This document shows positions 26,517 through 34,781 of a stretch of DNA of 64,000 nucleotides, piece by piece. The notes under the pieces are model-generated. The model searched no databases. It had not been told where the DNA came from and saw only the letters and a program-made list of their open reading frames with translations. Each line of letters starts with the position of its first letter. Positions within the stretch are counted from its first letter, which is position 1. Location of the stretch: IMG/VR virus record IMGVR_UViG_3300020221_002917, positions 1 through 64,000 of that record; one strand, 5' to 3'. The translations under genes were made by a program, and so were the position numbers. Origin of the DNA: a virus.

Positions 26517-27481
26517 TACATTCTTACCCCGTAAGATACATTATGTAGGTTAAGAGCTTTAAGATTGCAACCACCTGCGTAGCTTATTGCACTCTGTAAA
26601 TCTTGTTCAATTTCCTCTAGCTTCTCTAAATAGGTTGTTGTATCAGCTTCCATAAGCTTCATTGTACCTTCAATATTTCTTTTTTCAATTTTATTGTGAA
26701 TACTTGCTGAGCCGTAGTATTGTTTGTATCTATGCCCGGAGGAATCCTTAACTATTGGGGCTGGGCTATCTGAACATGCAGCAAATATAGAACCACACAT
26801 TACCATTGTAGCTCCTGCAACAATAGCTTTAGAAATATCACCGTTATTGCGTATACCACCATCGGCGATAACAGGTAAATTGTTGTCTTGGGCACATTCC
26901 ATTATACAACTAAACATAGGATGGGTAAATCCTGTTTTATCCTTAGTAGTACACGCATAACCACCACCAATACCTACCTTTACGGCGTCTGCTCCAGAGT
27001 CTCTTAAATATTCTACCCCCTTATACGATGCTACATTACCCGCAATTACTCTAACTGCTGGGAGTCTATCTTTAATAAACTTAATTTGACCACAAACCTT
27101 AGAGTGATGACCGTGGGCAACGTCAATAGTTATGAAATCTAACCTACCAAGCTGAGAAATATGTGATAATTCGTTAATAATGTGCCTATCTTTATCCTGT
27201 ATACCGATACTAATTGAAACATTATGAAAGTTCTGCAAATTTGCATACTTAACAAAGTTTAAAATGTCTATATCAAATCTATGCATTATATAAAAGTAGT
27301 TGTTTTTATCTAACATCTGACAAGTTTCATAGTCTACACAACATTTCATGTTAGCGGGTATAACAGGTAACCTGAAAACCCGATCACAAAACTGTACATG
27401 TGTGTCAATTTCTTTTCTCGACTTAACAGAATTGAAATTAGGCTTTAAAAAAACATTTTTATAATGTAAAGAAACGTCCAT
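26516..27481 (-). CDS. guaC: GMP reductase (GuaC/IMPDH family)
   Basis: A 321-residue TIM-barrel enzyme. Visible motifs are NMKCCVD, DVAHGHH, VIAGNVAS, GADAVKVGIGGGYACTTKDKTG with the catalytic Cys at about 177, DGGIRNNGDI and CGSIFA. The CTT-x-x-x-TG loop fits GMP reductase, and no CBS domains are present. GMP reductase converts GMP to IMP with NADPH and release of ammonia. In this cluster it could reprocess guanine released when DpdA swaps the base in DNA, or lower the guanine nucleotide pool (inference). It follows the formyltransferase by 1 nt. Confidence 0.88.
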   Translation of the reverse strand: MDVSLHYKNVFLKPNFNSVKSRKEIDTHVQFCDRVFRLPVIPANMKCCVDYETCQMLDKNNYFYIMHRFDIDILNFVKYANLQNFHNVSISIGIQDKDRHIINELSHISQLGRLDFITIDVAHGHHSKVCGQIKFIKDRLPAVRVIAGNVASYKGVEYLRDSGADAVKVGIGGGYACTTKDKTGFTHPMFSCIMECAQDNNLPVIADGGIRNNGDISKAIVAGATMVMCGSIFAACSDSPAPIVKDSSGHRYKQYYGSASIHNKIEKRNIEGTMKLMEADTTTYLEKLEEIEQDLQSAISYAGGCNLKALNLHNVSYGVRM

Positions 27482-27482
27482 A

Positions 27483-28052
27483 TTAGCCCTTTAAAACATT
27501 ATAAGCGGAAAAAAAACTTTTCCACAGATCAAAAGCCGTATCGTGTAATTTTTCATAGACCTCATTAAGAGTTAACCCCTCTATACTAATGCCTTGGCTC
27601 ATTAAAATCTCTCCTTCATCAACTTCTGGTGTTACTTTGTGAATAACACAACCGGCTAGCTTGTAGTTATCCCTGTAGGCACGCTCTTGAGGGTTAAACC
27701 CTTTCAACTCTGGATATTTGTCTATTAATCCCGGGTGTAGATTGTAAGTTTCATACTTTTCACAAATTTGTTTTGGTATAATTCTTAAATAACCGTGTAA
27801 AGTTAGTATAGGGTTCTTAAATTTACTTAAAATATTTTCATATTCTTCTACTGTTGGCTTAGAAGTAAGTGTGTGCAATATTTCTCGATTTAGTTTATTG
27901 GTTCTAAACTCTGTTACATATCTTAAAGCAGAATTAATCTTAGATATAGTAGGATTATTTGTAATGATAGCATCAGGATACACCCCTATTTCATTGCTTA
28001 AATTATGAATCTCTGTTCCTGTTTGAGAGAAAAATGCTACCCAGGGTCTCAT
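27483..28052 (-). CDS. dpdN: Formyltransferase, likely preQ1-in-DNA formyltransferase (DpdN-like)
   Basis: A 189-residue PurN/Fmt-fold enzyme. The catalytic triad is visible: Asn104 and His106 in YNLHPGLI, and Asp145 in TPEVDEGEIL, equal to the N-H-D triad of glycinamide ribonucleotide formyltransferase. The fold uses 10-formyl-tetrahydrofolate. It overlaps the DpdA-like gene by ATGA and shares its operon with queF. A formyltransferase named DpdN has been proposed to make 7-(formylamino)methyl-7-deazaguanine in phage DNA. The context fits that role well; a PurN role in purine synthesis is the main alternative. Confidence 0.7.
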   Translation of the reverse strand: MRPWVAFFSQTGTEIHNLSNEIGVYPDAIITNNPTISKINSALRYVTEFRTNKLNREILHTLTSKPTVEEYENILSKFKNPILTLHGYLRIIPKQICEKYETYNLHPGLIDKYPELKGFNPQERAYRDNYKLAGCVIHKVTPEVDEGEILMSQGISIEGLTLNEVYEKLHDTAFDLWKSFFSAYNVLKG

Positions 28053-28855
28053 CTACGAATAATTTTCTTAAACATTGTAGTATTGTACTTAACCATCTCT
28101 AATTGTTCAGGTGTAAATTCATGACTAATCAGATCTGCAAGCTTAGTAGAAGGTTTAGTGTCTAGCCCATAATCCGCATCATACTTTATTTCATGAATAG
28201 CGGCAACAATTGGATTGCTAGTATCACAAGACACAATATTGTGAATACCTCTATCGACATAGTAACGAAATTCTTTTGCTAGTGAGCATCCCAACAAATG
28301 ATGAGGCTTATCCCACCTCCATAGACCATTATTTATTAAATCTTGAATAAAGCGCTGACGACCCGAACACCAACGCTCTAAATGGTGCCAACCGCGACCT
28401 GTTACCTGGTAATAACTAAAATCAAAACTTATTGCAACCATATCTGCGTTATCAGATATAAACTTATAACACTCGGTTAACTCTTGCCAGTTTTTACCCT
28501 GCACAGCACCAATGGCCTTGGTTAGAAAGGTGTTTTTTAAATCTTGCATTTTGTTTGTAAAGCTTTTAAAGCTTTGTATCGTACCGGTCATATCTTCCAG
28601 TTCATCTGGAACTATGAACATATTAGGTTCTAGTTCTAAAGCTGCTTTATAGAAAGCCTCTGCGTCAAATGCTTTGCCTAATTCAAATATAGAATTGTCT
28701 AGAAGTACTTCTCGATTGTAAATAGGTCTTGCTGTCTTATAAAACTCCTTGTAATCAGGGTGTTTATCTAATAAATGTACTAAACAATAGTCAAAATCAT
28801 TGTAATCTCTAGAATAATCTAACAGTGAAATAGGGGTCTCATGAGAAACTTTCAT
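28049..28855 (-). CDS. dpdA: DpdA-like 7-deazaguanine DNA transglycosylase
   Basis: A 268-residue TGT-like barrel protein. Features typical of the DpdA family are EVLLDNSIFELG with Asp53 as probable acid/base, MFIVPDEL (about 79-86), GAVQGKNWQEL, HLLGCSLAKEFRYY, and NIVSCDTSNPI with Asp211 as the probable nucleophile. The zinc motif of bacterial tRNA-guanine transglycosylases is absent. DpdA enzymes exchange guanine in DNA for a deazaguanine base after replication, protecting phage DNA from restriction. Overlap with the formyltransferase and proximity to queF support this. The subfamily cannot be decided by eye. Confidence 0.75.
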   Translation of the reverse strand: MKVSHETPISLLDYSRDYNDFDYCLVHLLDKHPDYKEFYKTARPIYNREVLLDNSIFELGKAFDAEAFYKAALELEPNMFIVPDELEDMTGTIQSFKSFTNKMQDLKNTFLTKAIGAVQGKNWQELTECYKFISDNADMVAISFDFSYYQVTGRGWHHLERWCSGRQRFIQDLINNGLWRWDKPHHLLGCSLAKEFRYYVDRGIHNIVSCDTSNPIVAAIHEIKYDADYGLDTKPSTKLADLISHEFTPEQLEMVKYNTTMFKKIIRR

Positions 28856-28889
28856 TCTATATAATATAACTTGTTAAACAGTATAATCA

Positions 28890-28897
28890 ATTAAATA
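28890..28897 (+). promoter_or_regulatory. Late-type promoter box (ATTAAATA)
   Basis: Ends 5 nt before the GTG start at 28903; a weak match to TATAAATA but the same spacing as at other late genes. Confidence 0.35.
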
Positions 28898-28902
28898 ATT
28901 TT

Positions 28903-29946
28903 GTGTTTTATTCATCACCAGACACAATATCAGATCTTTTAGCCAAGATACAGGATAAAAATACTGTATCCACCTCAATTCCTTCTTTTGATGGGTTTGA
29001 TAACACACTAGCCTCTTACTTGCCTGATAATTTTATCACCTACTCTGATGATCAACCTCAATCTATTAATCAGACTAATATGGAAAATGTTTTTCAACAA
29101 AATGCTACTGCAATCAGGCCTACTTTAGATTCATCTGCCACTTCTTACTTGAATTCAGTTCAAGGCCAAAACTCAATTAATGTACAGAACTCTATTGCTA
29201 TAAGTCAGCTAGAAAGTGCAAATTCACAACTTACTAAAACTCTAGAAAGCTACTCAAAAGGAATTTCAATGCAAACTATCGGTACACTCAAGGGTAATGA
29301 TCAAGCTTTTCAGTTGGGAAATCTTAACCAATCAGTACAATCCTCATACCCTAGTTTTACACCCAAAGGTATTAGAGATTTAAGTAACCCAGATATTTTT
29401 AACGCAAAAAAACAAGAGACTGTAACTACTGCATTAGATAATCTTAAGAATAATTCTAAAGAAATGACACTTTCAGAAGTTCAAAATAATGATTTCAATA
29501 ACTCTGCACAACAAAATCTACAACAAATAAGTTCACCCCAGTATAGCGGTGATAATAAAAATGGATTTGATCTATATGTTAGAAGAACAGTATATTGGGC
29601 GTATGGGTCCGGTACAGATTCAGATTCTGCAGCTCTACGGAGTTCTACTGGTCGACAGCTTCAACAAGGTATAAGCGCTGCGGTTGACCCGGCTATTATT
29701 CCTTACTTAAGTAGAATACAATTCCCCGATATTGGTGTTAGATTTGCCACGGACACAGGAGGTGCAGTTAAAGCAAGAACTGCAAGTGGAGGTAAAACAC
29801 CTGTAGTCGATGTATTCTTTTTTAAAAAAGAAGATGCAATAGCATTTGCCAATTCTACACCTGAGTATATAAGTGTAAAGGTGTTTCCTCCTACAAGTAA
29901 TTATAGATATGCTAAAAATTCTCCCCCAACCTACGGTATAGCATGA
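28903..29946 (+). CDS. Tail-associated 3D-domain (MltA-like) protein
   Basis: A 347-residue protein with a GTG start. Residues 1-220 are Ser/Gln/Asn rich and low in complexity. Residues about 225-335 form a 3D domain (double-psi beta barrel) with VRRTVYWAYGSGTDSD, STGRQL, AVDPAIIPY and FATDTGGAVKAR...PVVDVFF, the conserved Asp being at about 283. Such domains occur in murein-cleaving lytic transglycosylases. It overlaps the baseplate hub gene by ATGA, so it probably provides cell-wall opening at the tail tip. A paralogous domain is found in the anchored protein at 40868-41431. Confidence 0.7.
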   Translation: MFYSSPDTISDLLAKIQDKNTVSTSIPSFDGFDNTLASYLPDNFITYSDDQPQSINQTNMENVFQQNATAIRPTLDSSATSYLNSVQGQNSINVQNSIAISQLESANSQLTKTLESYSKGISMQTIGTLKGNDQAFQLGNLNQSVQSSYPSFTPKGIRDLSNPDIFNAKKQETVTTALDNLKNNSKEMTLSEVQNNDFNNSAQQNLQQISSPQYSGDNKNGFDLYVRRTVYWAYGSGTDSDSAALRSSTGRQLQQGISAAVDPAIIPYLSRIQFPDIGVRFATDTGGAVKARTASGGKTPVVDVFFFKKEDAIAFANSTPEYISVKVFPPTSNYRYAKNSPPTYGIA

Positions 29947-32216
29947 AGGCTGAAGGTAAATTTTACGGTAATTACCTCGGCATAGTAGTTGCTAACAATG
30001 ATCCTGCAAAAAGCGGCAGGGTTAAGGTCTACATACCCAGTATTTCTCCGGGGGTATATAACAATTGGGGTAAAACATTAACAGATAAAAAATTTAAATT
30101 TCTTGGTTCTAATATAGAGAGCAATCTTACTGATATTGTGGATGAGTTAAAGGATATCTTACCATGGGCGGAGTGTGCTTCGCCTTTAGTGGGGGAGGAC
30201 TCTTCTGGTCGTTATAACAGTTTTAATAGAAGCGCAACTATTAGTGATAGCAGTGATTATAAGAGCTCTACACCGGTAAAAGATTTCAAAACAACAGAAT
30301 TTAGTCAAAATAAAGACGGGACAGGAGAAAAGCCGGCCAATATATATGAAAAGTATAATTTCTCACTTAAAGATGCGTTTGTAAGCCCAGGTTCTTCTGG
30401 TACCAATAAAGCTAATATATATGGTAACAATTATCGGCCTTCCTCTTATTCAAATAAAGCAAAAGGTTCTTTTGCTATTCCTTCGGTAGGTTCTCATTTA
30501 TGGGTATTTTTTATTGACGGTAATCCTATGTATCCTGTTTACTTTGCTGCAAGCCATGGTGCACAAGAATGGCAGAATGTTTATGAGTTATCAGATTACC
30601 CCGATTCTTATGAAAACAAGAAACCAAATACATCAAACACAGATCATAATGTGGAAACATATAGAAACAAATATTTGATCAATCAAAAAGGCGGTACAAT
30701 AGAATTTGTAAATACAGATAACAGGGAAGCTGTAAATATTACCCATTATAGTGGAAGTTTTATTAGTTTAACAAATCCATCGAGTATATATCTTGCTACA
30801 TCCAATGAACAACACTTAATTTTAGGTGATAAGTTTGAAACTGTTCGTGGTACAGACAATTATTATGTAGATGGTGATAATGATAGTACTGTTAGAGGGG
30901 ATTTGTATAGAAAAATAGGTAGTTTAGATGCAAGCGCTGTACAAAGATGGAAAGATTTGATGCAAGATATTGCTGATATAAAACAAAGATTTGAAACGCA
31001 AAGAGTAAAGGAAAAGCAGTTTTTTAATAGTGTTGAGCAGTCTCAAGCTGGAAGCTATGGACCATGTCCTGTTTGTAATGGTGGGAGAAAGTATGATACA
31101 TTAAAAAATAGTCCATTTACTTCGGTTGCTACCTCTACAGTAGATAGTACTAAGGATGAAGTAGCAGATTACATTAATGTTAACAATAAGGGGGTGCAGC
31201 CCCCTGGTAGTCCTCAGAATCTTGCATTCCCGCCTACCTATCAATGCCCCAGCTGCGGTGGAACTGGTCAAAGTAAGAGCTCGATGGGAGGTAACTGGAC
31301 ACCTGACCCAGCAAAACAACAGTTAAAATCTTTAATTAGCTCTAAAATTGTCAATTTAAGTAAAGCAGAGGCTAGCTTAGGCTTGGGCGGGCATGAAATA
31401 GTAGACGTTACTAAGCATAAAATCGAAACAATCGGACTGGTGATGAATGATTTTGGTAGTATACGTGTTGATAGTCAGGGTAAAATATACAATGCTGGTG
31501 TTTCAGTAGGAACTGATGGTGTTTTCGAGAATCAAGAAGCTAGTCCTTTAATAGAATATGTTCATGTCGATGATTTACCGGGGGGCAATTACACCCTTAA
31601 TGTATGTAACAGGTATACCCTTCAGGTAGGGGCAGGAGGTATAAGCATGAAATCGTTTGGTCCAGTTCAAATAGGTGGTACTATTGTTAATATGTCTGGA
31701 GAACAAATTAATATTGCCAGTGGTAACGAGGTCAATATAGATGGTGGTAAGAGACTTACAATTACTGCTGATATTATTGCTCTCAAGCAAAGACAAATGA
31801 AGCAAGTGTTGATTGATAGTAGTCTTGGTGTTAGTCGTAACTTAGTAGTAGGTGGAGGTGCACATATTGAGGGAGAATTAACGCTAAATCATGTAACTGC
31901 CCCTGTAGAGATACAAGAAACTGAAGATACTACTGTATTTGGCACTACTAATACGGGGGTGAATAAAAGAATAGGATGGGTTCTAATAGCTCAAGGCCCA
32001 GGTACGCCTAGTTGGGTTCCAGTGATGAATAATAATACACTCGGTGCGTGGGGAGAAGACGATTGTGTAAGGCTGGTGCCACATAGTCATCATTTCCGCA
32101 ATTTACCATTAAAACTGGTTAAAAGTAATAGTGATTTGAGAGACGCCGCTAAAAGCAGTAACGGTGTAGAGAGAAATGTTGCAGCACCACAAGATAACGC
32201 TAAGAAGGGTCCTTAG
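29943..32216 (+). CDS. gp5: gp5-like baseplate hub/needle protein
   Basis: A 757-residue protein. The N-terminal OB-like domain (KFYGNYLGIVVANNDPAKSGRVKVYIPSI) and GSFAIPSVGSHLWVFFIDGNPMYPVYFA at about 175-205 follow the gp5/VgrG hub pattern. The C-terminal part has repeated short beta segments (IGGTIVNMSGEQINIASGNEVNID), like a triple beta-helix needle. The T4 lysozyme domain is missing; instead, two DnaJ-like CxxC half sites (CPVCNGG about 375, CPSCGGTG about 435) form a likely zinc-binding insertion. The murein-cleaving role may be taken by the overlapping upstream 3D-domain protein. Confidence 0.8.
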   Translation: MKAEGKFYGNYLGIVVANNDPAKSGRVKVYIPSISPGVYNNWGKTLTDKKFKFLGSNIESNLTDIVDELKDILPWAECASPLVGEDSSGRYNSFNRSATISDSSDYKSSTPVKDFKTTEFSQNKDGTGEKPANIYEKYNFSLKDAFVSPGSSGTNKANIYGNNYRPSSYSNKAKGSFAIPSVGSHLWVFFIDGNPMYPVYFAASHGAQEWQNVYELSDYPDSYENKKPNTSNTDHNVETYRNKYLINQKGGTIEFVNTDNREAVNITHYSGSFISLTNPSSIYLATSNEQHLILGDKFETVRGTDNYYVDGDNDSTVRGDLYRKIGSLDASAVQRWKDLMQDIADIKQRFETQRVKEKQFFNSVEQSQAGSYGPCPVCNGGRKYDTLKNSPFTSVATSTVDSTKDEVADYINVNNKGVQPPGSPQNLAFPPTYQCPSCGGTGQSKSSMGGNWTPDPAKQQLKSLISSKIVNLSKAEASLGLGGHEIVDVTKHKIETIGLVMNDFGSIRVDSQGKIYNAGVSVGTDGVFENQEASPLIEYVHVDDLPGGNYTLNVCNRYTLQVGAGGISMKSFGPVQIGGTIVNMSGEQINIASGNEVNIDGGKRLTITADIIALKQRQMKQVLIDSSLGVSRNLVVGGGAHIEGELTLNHVTAPVEIQETEDTTVFGTTNTGVNKRIGWVLIAQGPGTPSWVPVMNNNTLGAWGEDDCVRLVPHSHHFRNLPLKLVKSNSDLRDAAKSSNGVERNVAAPQDNAKKGP

Positions 32217-32397
32217 TTTTATCCCACGCTTGCTTAAATTTAACATTCCAATCAAGTAAAGCATATTCAAACCCAACATCAAAACCAGATCTTTCACTTT
32301 CATACCATTTATGCTTTAAGATTTCATCACGCATTAACATAAAATGCCTATACAGCCTGGTAGTTGATAACTCCGGAACAGCAGTACCGCTACTCAC
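32200..32397 (-). CDS. Conserved small phage protein (65 aa)
   Basis: Starts with GTG and reads MSSGTAVPELSTTRLYRHF, with a core HKWYESERSGFDVGFEYALLDWNVKF like short proteins seen in many phages (a W-x-E-S/E-K-A-G-x-D-I-G-F-E-x-A pattern). Its function is unknown. It ends 17 nt inside the convergent hub gene. A late promoter box lies 4 nt before the GTG, itself partly inside the arm of a long hairpin. Confidence 0.7.
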   Translation of the reverse strand: MSSGTAVPELSTTRLYRHFMLMRDEILKHKWYESERSGFDVGFEYALLDWNVKFKQAWDKTKDPS

Positions 32398-32401
32398 ATA
32401 T

Positions 32402-32409
32402 TATTTATT
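32402..32409 (-). promoter_or_regulatory. Late promoter box (AATAAATA) inside a hairpin arm
   Basis: On the minus strand, 4 nt before the GTG at 32397. Its upstream edge overlaps the 11-bp stem 32406-32416/32450-32460. Confidence 0.5.
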
Positions 32410-32460
32410 CAAATAGTCCCGATATTGCTATCGAGCCCACCTCCCACCCCTATTTGAATA
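32406..32460 (-). other. Long hairpin with G-rich loop between genes
   Basis: A perfect 11-bp stem (32406-32416 with 32450-32460). The loop holds an inner CGATA/TATCG hairpin (32420-32433). On the minus strand it also has a G-rich run, GGGGTGGGAGGTGGG (32436-32450). No T-run follows, so it is not a standard terminator. The rest of the gap to 32497 shows nothing else. Confidence 0.6.
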
Positions 32461-32497
32461 CGCCTTCAATAGTACTTAGTTCTAGACGGCCCAAAAA

Positions 32498-33697
32498 TTA
32501 ATGTTTTGTATAATTTTGGTAGGGGTGAAATATTTGCTCTATTGCTTGAGGATTTTTTTCTGATTTTATTTCAGAATCATATTTTTTAAAAAATATTTTG
32601 TTCTTTTCTTCTTCTTTTATTTCAACTATTTCAGATTTACGAGTACCTCTTATCATAAAAACAATAACTATGTCAACCATTTCTAAGAGAACTGCTAGCA
32701 AAAAGCAAACTAATGCAGTAATATCACCACGCAATAAAGCACTAAATGAAAGCTGTATTACATCATCTGTAGAATAAGAGACAAACTTAGGCTCAAGACC
32801 CATCTTAGAGCTTATATTAGATATACTATTATTAACTGTAATTGTAACTTTAGATAAATCTGAAAAGTTAGTTACATTATTGACTTGATATAGAAGTCCT
32901 TTTGCTTTATTATCACTAGAAACTAATGTATCTATCTCTTTTAAACCGGCATCACACTGATCTATTAGGGCCTGATACTTATTATTAATAGTTTCTGCGT
33001 CTATTTCTTGCTCCTGAAGAATTTTTCTTTCTTCTAGTTCGTTAGAAGCTTGTGTCTTTCTTATTTCTGCTTGATATTCCTTTGCTCTTGGTCCGCTACC
33101 GATTTTACCAGTTGTATATTGCCCCTTAACTCCTTCAGTTTCATCTATAAAAGTCTGCTTTGCGTTGGTCAACCTAGCCTCAAGTTGTGTTAATTTTTGA
33201 GCTGACTTGGATTTAATATCAGCGAGTTCTTTATCTCTTTTTTGTAGTAGAGAAATCTTCTCCTGTTCTAATTTTTCACGAGCTTCAGTGTTAAAGTAAC
33301 TTATTTTCTCTACAATTTCAAATTTTGTCTGGGTTAATGTCTGCTTAATGCTTGTTTCACTATAAAACCCTATAAAATCGAAAATAGCAGGCAAAACGCT
33401 TATAGCCAAACACAGATAGGCGTGTTTTGCTTCAAATCTTTCGTTACCAAACAAAACAATCTTAACACAATAAGGCAACCCTACAACAGCTAAACTAGCA
33501 AGAAAAACAAATATCTTATTCCAGTCGGATAATATGAGACTTAGTGCATGGAATGCAAATGCCATTGCGACCACCATCACAACCCCGTAAACATAGTTTA
33601 AAAGATTAGCAGCTACTTTATTTCTAGTAGAAAACCCAAATAAAGTAGGATATAAATGGTTGGCCTCCAACCTCTTTGTATTAAAAACAGGAATCAT
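32498..33697 (-). CDS. Membrane protein with long coiled coil
   Basis: The frame is open from 33784, but the better start is the ATG at 33697 (MIPVFNTKRLEANHLYPTLF): it lies 8 nt after a perfect TATAAATA box and avoids a long overlap with nrdB. The 399-residue product has three N-terminal membrane segments (about 33-55, 61-83, 92-112), a coiled coil rich in Glu/Lys/Gln (about 120-255), a fourth membrane segment near 325-349 and a charged cytoplasmic tail. The layout recalls DUF4407-type proteins. Function unknown; effects on the host envelope or superinfection are possible. Confidence 0.65.
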   Translation of the reverse strand: MIPVFNTKRLEANHLYPTLFGFSTRNKVAANLLNYVYGVVMVVAMAFAFHALSLILSDWNKIFVFLASLAVVGLPYCVKIVLFGNERFEAKHAYLCLAISVLPAIFDFIGFYSETSIKQTLTQTKFEIVEKISYFNTEAREKLEQEKISLLQKRDKELADIKSKSAQKLTQLEARLTNAKQTFIDETEGVKGQYTTGKIGSGPRAKEYQAEIRKTQASNELEERKILQEQEIDAETINNKYQALIDQCDAGLKEIDTLVSSDNKAKGLLYQVNNVTNFSDLSKVTITVNNSISNISSKMGLEPKFVSYSTDDVIQLSFSALLRGDITALVCFLLAVLLEMVDIVIVFMIRGTRKSEIVEIKEEEKNKIFFKKYDSEIKSEKNPQAIEQIFHPYQNYTKH

Positions 33698-33705
33698 CTG
33701 TTTAA

Positions 33706-33713
33706 TATTTATA
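33706..33713 (-). promoter_or_regulatory. Consensus late promoter box (TATAAATA)
   Basis: A perfect box on the minus strand, 8 nt before the ATG at 33697, located within the 3' non-coding tip of nrdB. Confidence 0.6.
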
Positions 33714-33716
33714 AGA

Positions 33717-34781
33717 TTACAACTTAATGTCGTCGAAAACGTCTTCTGTAATCGTTGTATCGCGCGCCGCAATTTTGTATGCACCTATTTCTGCCTCCTG
33801 TGGGGCTACTTGGACTTTACTGCTGTCTAGATAACTGTCCAACCAACCTGCAATTGGATTTTCTTTTTGATTAAAGACTTTTTTGTAACCGAGAGACCGT
33901 AGTCTATTATCACAAAGCCATTTTGCATATGACCCTAAGACCTCAGCATTTAAACCTAATAATGAACTTTTACTAAAAAGATATTGTGCCCATTCGATTT
34001 CATTTTTTGTTGCTTGTTCATATATAGCATAAATCTTATCTTCATTCTTTTTTACGGTTGATGTAAACCCTTCTTTGTCTTCATCTCGAAGAATTTTAAT
34101 AAGATTTTGAGTTATAGCAAAGTGTTGAGCTTCATCTCTTTGAATAAACTTAATAATTTTAGCATTTCCTTCCATTTTACCTCTGTACCCAAAGTAAAAT
34201 GAACAGGCAAAACTAACATAGAACACTAGTCCTTCCATTACATTGACTGCTAGAATGCAGTCAAAAATCTTTTCCTTAACATCTTTTTTATCTTCCCCAC
34301 CTAAGATTTTATCGTAATTTTTACGAATTAGTTCTGCTCTACTTACTATTTCTTTATCATCCATTATACTATCAAAAAATTTAGATGCATCTGGATGTAC
34401 GTTGTTGAGAAGATAGCTATAGCTGTAGCTATGGATCCCTTCAAACCTTTGCCAGGTGTTCATACATATTTCTAGTTCCGGGCTAGAAACATAGTCTTTT
34501 AACGAGTGTATAGATCTAGATAGCATACTATCACCTAATGTTTGAAACTTTAAATTTGTATCAAACACAAATCTTTCTTCCGGTGTTAGATCTTTATAAT
34601 CAGCTCTATCTTTTTGCAGGGAAATTTCATGAGGCCACCAAAAAAATTCTTCTTGTCTTTTGAATAACTCAAAAAATACCGGATACTTAAATCTATCATA
34701 ACGTTGTAAATTTAAGTCTTCCCCAAAAAATAAAGGCTGCTTAGTGTGATCGATGTTTTTTAAATTTAATACAGATTTCAT
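33717..34781 (-). CDS. nrdB: Ribonucleotide reductase small subunit (class Ia)
   Basis: A 354-residue R2 protein that generates the tyrosyl radical for dNTP synthesis. The di-iron ligands are present: Asp84 (LGDSML), Glu114 and His117 (FEGIHSYSY), a Glu in NVMEGLVFYVSF, and Glu/His in RDEAQHF. Tyr121 is the expected radical tyrosine four residues after the His. The C-terminus ends DDIKL, the tail that binds the large subunit. It overlaps nrdA by ATGA, giving coupled translation. All key residues are intact, so the enzyme should be active. Confidence 0.95.
   Translation of the reverse strand: MKSVLNLKNIDHTKQPLFFGEDLNLQRYDRFKYPVFFELFKRQEEFFWWPHEISLQKDRADYKDLTPEERFVFDTNLKFQTLGDSMLSRSIHSLKDYVSSPELEICMNTWQRFEGIHSYSYSYLLNNVHPDASKFFDSIMDDKEIVSRAELIRKNYDKILGGEDKKDVKEKIFDCILAVNVMEGLVFYVSFACSFYFGYRGKMEGNAKIIKFIQRDEAQHFAITQNLIKILRDEDKEGFTSTVKKNEDKIYAIYEQATKNEIEWAQYLFSKSSLLGLNAEVLGSYAKWLCDNRLRSLGYKKVFNQKENPIAGWLDSYLDSSKVQVAPQEAEIGAYKIAARDTTITEDVFDDIKL

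Noticed and set aside
33698-33784. Longer N-terminus for the membrane protein
   Set aside because: The extra 29 residues overlap nrdB; the ATG at 33697 has a perfect late box 8 nt upstream.
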